Shown: one piece after another, positions 62,691 through 64,000 of the stretch
Position numbering within the stretch: position 1 is the stretch's first letter
How the letters are laid out: every line of letters begins with the position of its first letter
Origin: Symbiodinium natans
Lineage: Eukaryota; Sar; Dinophyceae; Suessiales; Symbiodiniaceae
Direction: 5' to 3'
Length of the DNA stretch: 64,000 nt
Assembly (NCBI GenBank): GCA_905221605.1
Contig: CAJNDS010001802.1
Location: forward strand, 636,491-700,490
The notes under the pieces: generated by a model
Seen by the model: only the letters and a program-made list of their open reading frames with translations
Told to the model about the DNA's origin: nothing
Databases searched by the model: none
Program-made: the position numbers and the translations under genes

Positions 62691-62770
62691 GAGCGATTCT
62701 CAGCCGACCTCAAGGAGGCGCAGAGTGCCCTGGCCCACATGGGATCTCGCCTGCATGATCTCGAGAGCGG
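62691..62770 (+). CDS. DUF1275 protein copy 1, exon 4
   Basis: After TCCGCTGCAG: ERFSADLKEAQSALAHMGSR then LHDLESGGQS, a coiled-coil-like helix. The intron before it (123 bp, divisible by three) is open, so reading through would add a hydrophobic stretch (VLFLILMCAVFVLSCFW) and is an alternative. Confidence 0.65.
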
Positions 62771-62910
62771 CGGCCAGAGCGATCTGGCGCCTTGGCCATA
62801 AAACACCACATGCGTTTCTTGCTTCTTTCTCGCGCTCCTCCGCTCCCTCTCTCTCTCTCTCCCTTGCTCCCTCTCTCCCTCTCTCCTCGCTGCCTCTCTC
62901 AGCAGCGCCC

Positions 62911-62995
62911 TTGGCAGGTGGTAGACCTGGACGAAGAGATGGGCAACATGATCGAGGCGCTGCACGAGGCCGCATGTCGACCAAGCGACCGCTGA
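62911..62995 (+). CDS. DUF1275 protein copy 1, last exon
   Basis: After CTTGGCAG (or CTCTCAG): VVDLDEEMGNMIEALHEAAC then RPSDR, TGA 62993-62995. Acidic amphipathic helix. The CT-rich tract 62825-62900 serves as the pyrimidine tract of the preceding intron. Confidence 0.65.
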
Positions 62996-62999
62996 CTGA

Positions 63000-63800
63000 G
63001 TGCGTCTGGTGATGCCAGTGATGCCTGAGCGGCGTGTAGCGCTGAGGTGGAGGCCGACTTTGACAACCTGTACCAGCAGTCGAGCCATGCAGCTTGGCTT
63101 GAGCAGTGGAACTGCAGGCAAAGCAGCAGAGTCTCGGGGGGGTCGTCGGCGGCAAGTCACCCAGAAGCTGCAAGAAGAAGATTTGTTTAAGATTTGGTGA
63201 CTTTTGCTGCTTGAGGCCAGCAAGCCCGCCCCGCAGAACCGGCAGTGACGCAGCCCCGTCCCCGTCCGGCAACTGGCACAAGCACAGCAGACCGTCCTGA
63301 AGGCAGCGGCCTTCCCGCAGAATCAATTCATGTCAGTTCAATATTTGTTCTGGTACAGTCCCGGCCGTGACGTTGTATAGATGTCCATGCACGATACCCT
63401 TCTTTTGCCTTGCTCTCTTGTGCAAAGAATCGATGGTGCAAATTCATGCATGCAGTTGTGATTTTGTTGGGGCCAGGGCCAAGGGCACTCGTCGTAAAGC
63501 GTGGAATCGTCCAGCTGCGCAAGAGCGCACTTGCTTCCCCTAAGAGGGAGGCCGCTTCCACGCGTAAAAATCGACTGTGCCCCTGGCCCGGCTCTTTCTG
63601 GGCTCATCAAAGATCTAGCCTCGACCAGCCAGACTGGTCAGACTTCGCGCAAGGCCACAGGGCCATGCCCCCAGTGAGAGTCAAAAGCCAGACACCACAG
63701 TGAGCCCTGAGCATTGCCATGCTCATGCAGCCCACGTGATGCGCAGCTTGGGCAAGCGAGATTCCCGACTGAAACATTGGCAGGCCACTAGAGCCCTTTC
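63000..63800. other. spacer between tandem DUF1275 genes
   Basis: No gene assigned. A few coding-like frames (for example QVTQKLQEEDLFKIW near 63150) are unsupported. The sequence shows no match to the region upstream of copy 1. Confidence 0.4.
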
Positions 63801-64000
63801 CCGCCTCAGCCATTTCTTGCACCTCAAGGCATCGTTGTAGAGTCTCTGCAAGAGATTGCAAGGGCGATCTTCTTGCCAAACATGACGCAGACTCTCCCTC
63901 AAGCCACGGTGGAGAAGGTGCCGCTCTCCCCATCTCGCCTTTCCAGGTCCGGCTCTGCTAAGGTCATGCAGGAGAGCCTCGTGCACGGAATCCGTAAATC
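63801..64000 (+). CDS. DUF1275 protein copy 2, partial (window end)
   Basis: 195 bp nearly identical to 61186-61380 at a constant offset of 2,615 bp without indels. Exon begins at 63807 after CCGCCTCAG and ends at 63992; the rest lies beyond the window. Similarity stops abruptly 6 bp upstream of the exon, so the upstream introns have diverged or differ. Confidence 0.8.

Overview
This window looks like nuclear DNA of a dinoflagellate, most likely Symbiodiniaceae-like. The reasons are: TTTAGGG telomere-type repeats scattered through the interior in both orientations; many short exons with GC-AG as well as GT-AG introns; coding sequence almost entirely on the + strand; a tandemly duplicated gene at the right end; and abundant pure trinucleotide arrays. 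Nothing looks bacterial, organellar or viral. Assignment rests on sequence features and general knowledge; no search was run.

Most real coding sequence is in short exons that simple ORF calling misses or shadows. Two genes can be followed with confidence. (1) A six-TM plus two-PAS membrane protein family. Copy 1 spans 11142 to about 17840 and has its membrane and first PAS region in one 1.2 kb exon. Copy 2 spans 19827 to about 30790 and carries the same protein in the same order, cut into about 14 exons. Debris of further copies lies at 18.7, 19.6, 31.9 and perhaps 47.5 kb. (2) A DUF1275/YoaK-type membrane protein, 61192-62995, followed by a near-identical second copy that starts at 63801 (offset 2,615 bp) and runs off the window.

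Region by region: 0.3-2.1 kb exons of an unknown gene; 2.3-4.2 kb AT-rich degenerate repeat; 4.7-6.7 kb zinc-knuckle ORF and unknown exons; 7.7-8.0 kb (AGT)n; 9.0-10.9 kb exons of unknown gene B; 11.1-17.8 PAS copy 1, with a complete hAT-like non-autonomous element and a 1.3 kb (AGT)n array inside its introns; 19.8-30.8 PAS copy 2; 32-45 kb isolated exons of several unknown genes (one aldo/keto-reductase-like); 46.1-47.0 a foldback element; 48-51.6 kb exons of unknown genes split by telomeric introns; 54.5-56.5 kb (CTA)n and decamer arrays with an embedded MITE; 56.4-59.3 kb an unknown multi-exon gene; 60.9-64.0 DUF1275 tandem genes.

The most striking feature is that many introns consist largely of telomeric repeat. 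Several are bounded by exons whose reading phases match across the array (10146-10264, 33196-33315, 34481-34582, 42366-42840, 51164-51370). Three arrays are flanked by 9-14 bp direct repeats that look like target-site duplications (25454-25529, 45366-45438, 49251-49341). The repeat carries its own splice signals: G|GTTTAGGG gives a GT donor, TTTAG|G an acceptor, and CCCTAAAC resembles a branch point. I infer that telomeric repeat insertion has been creating introns here.
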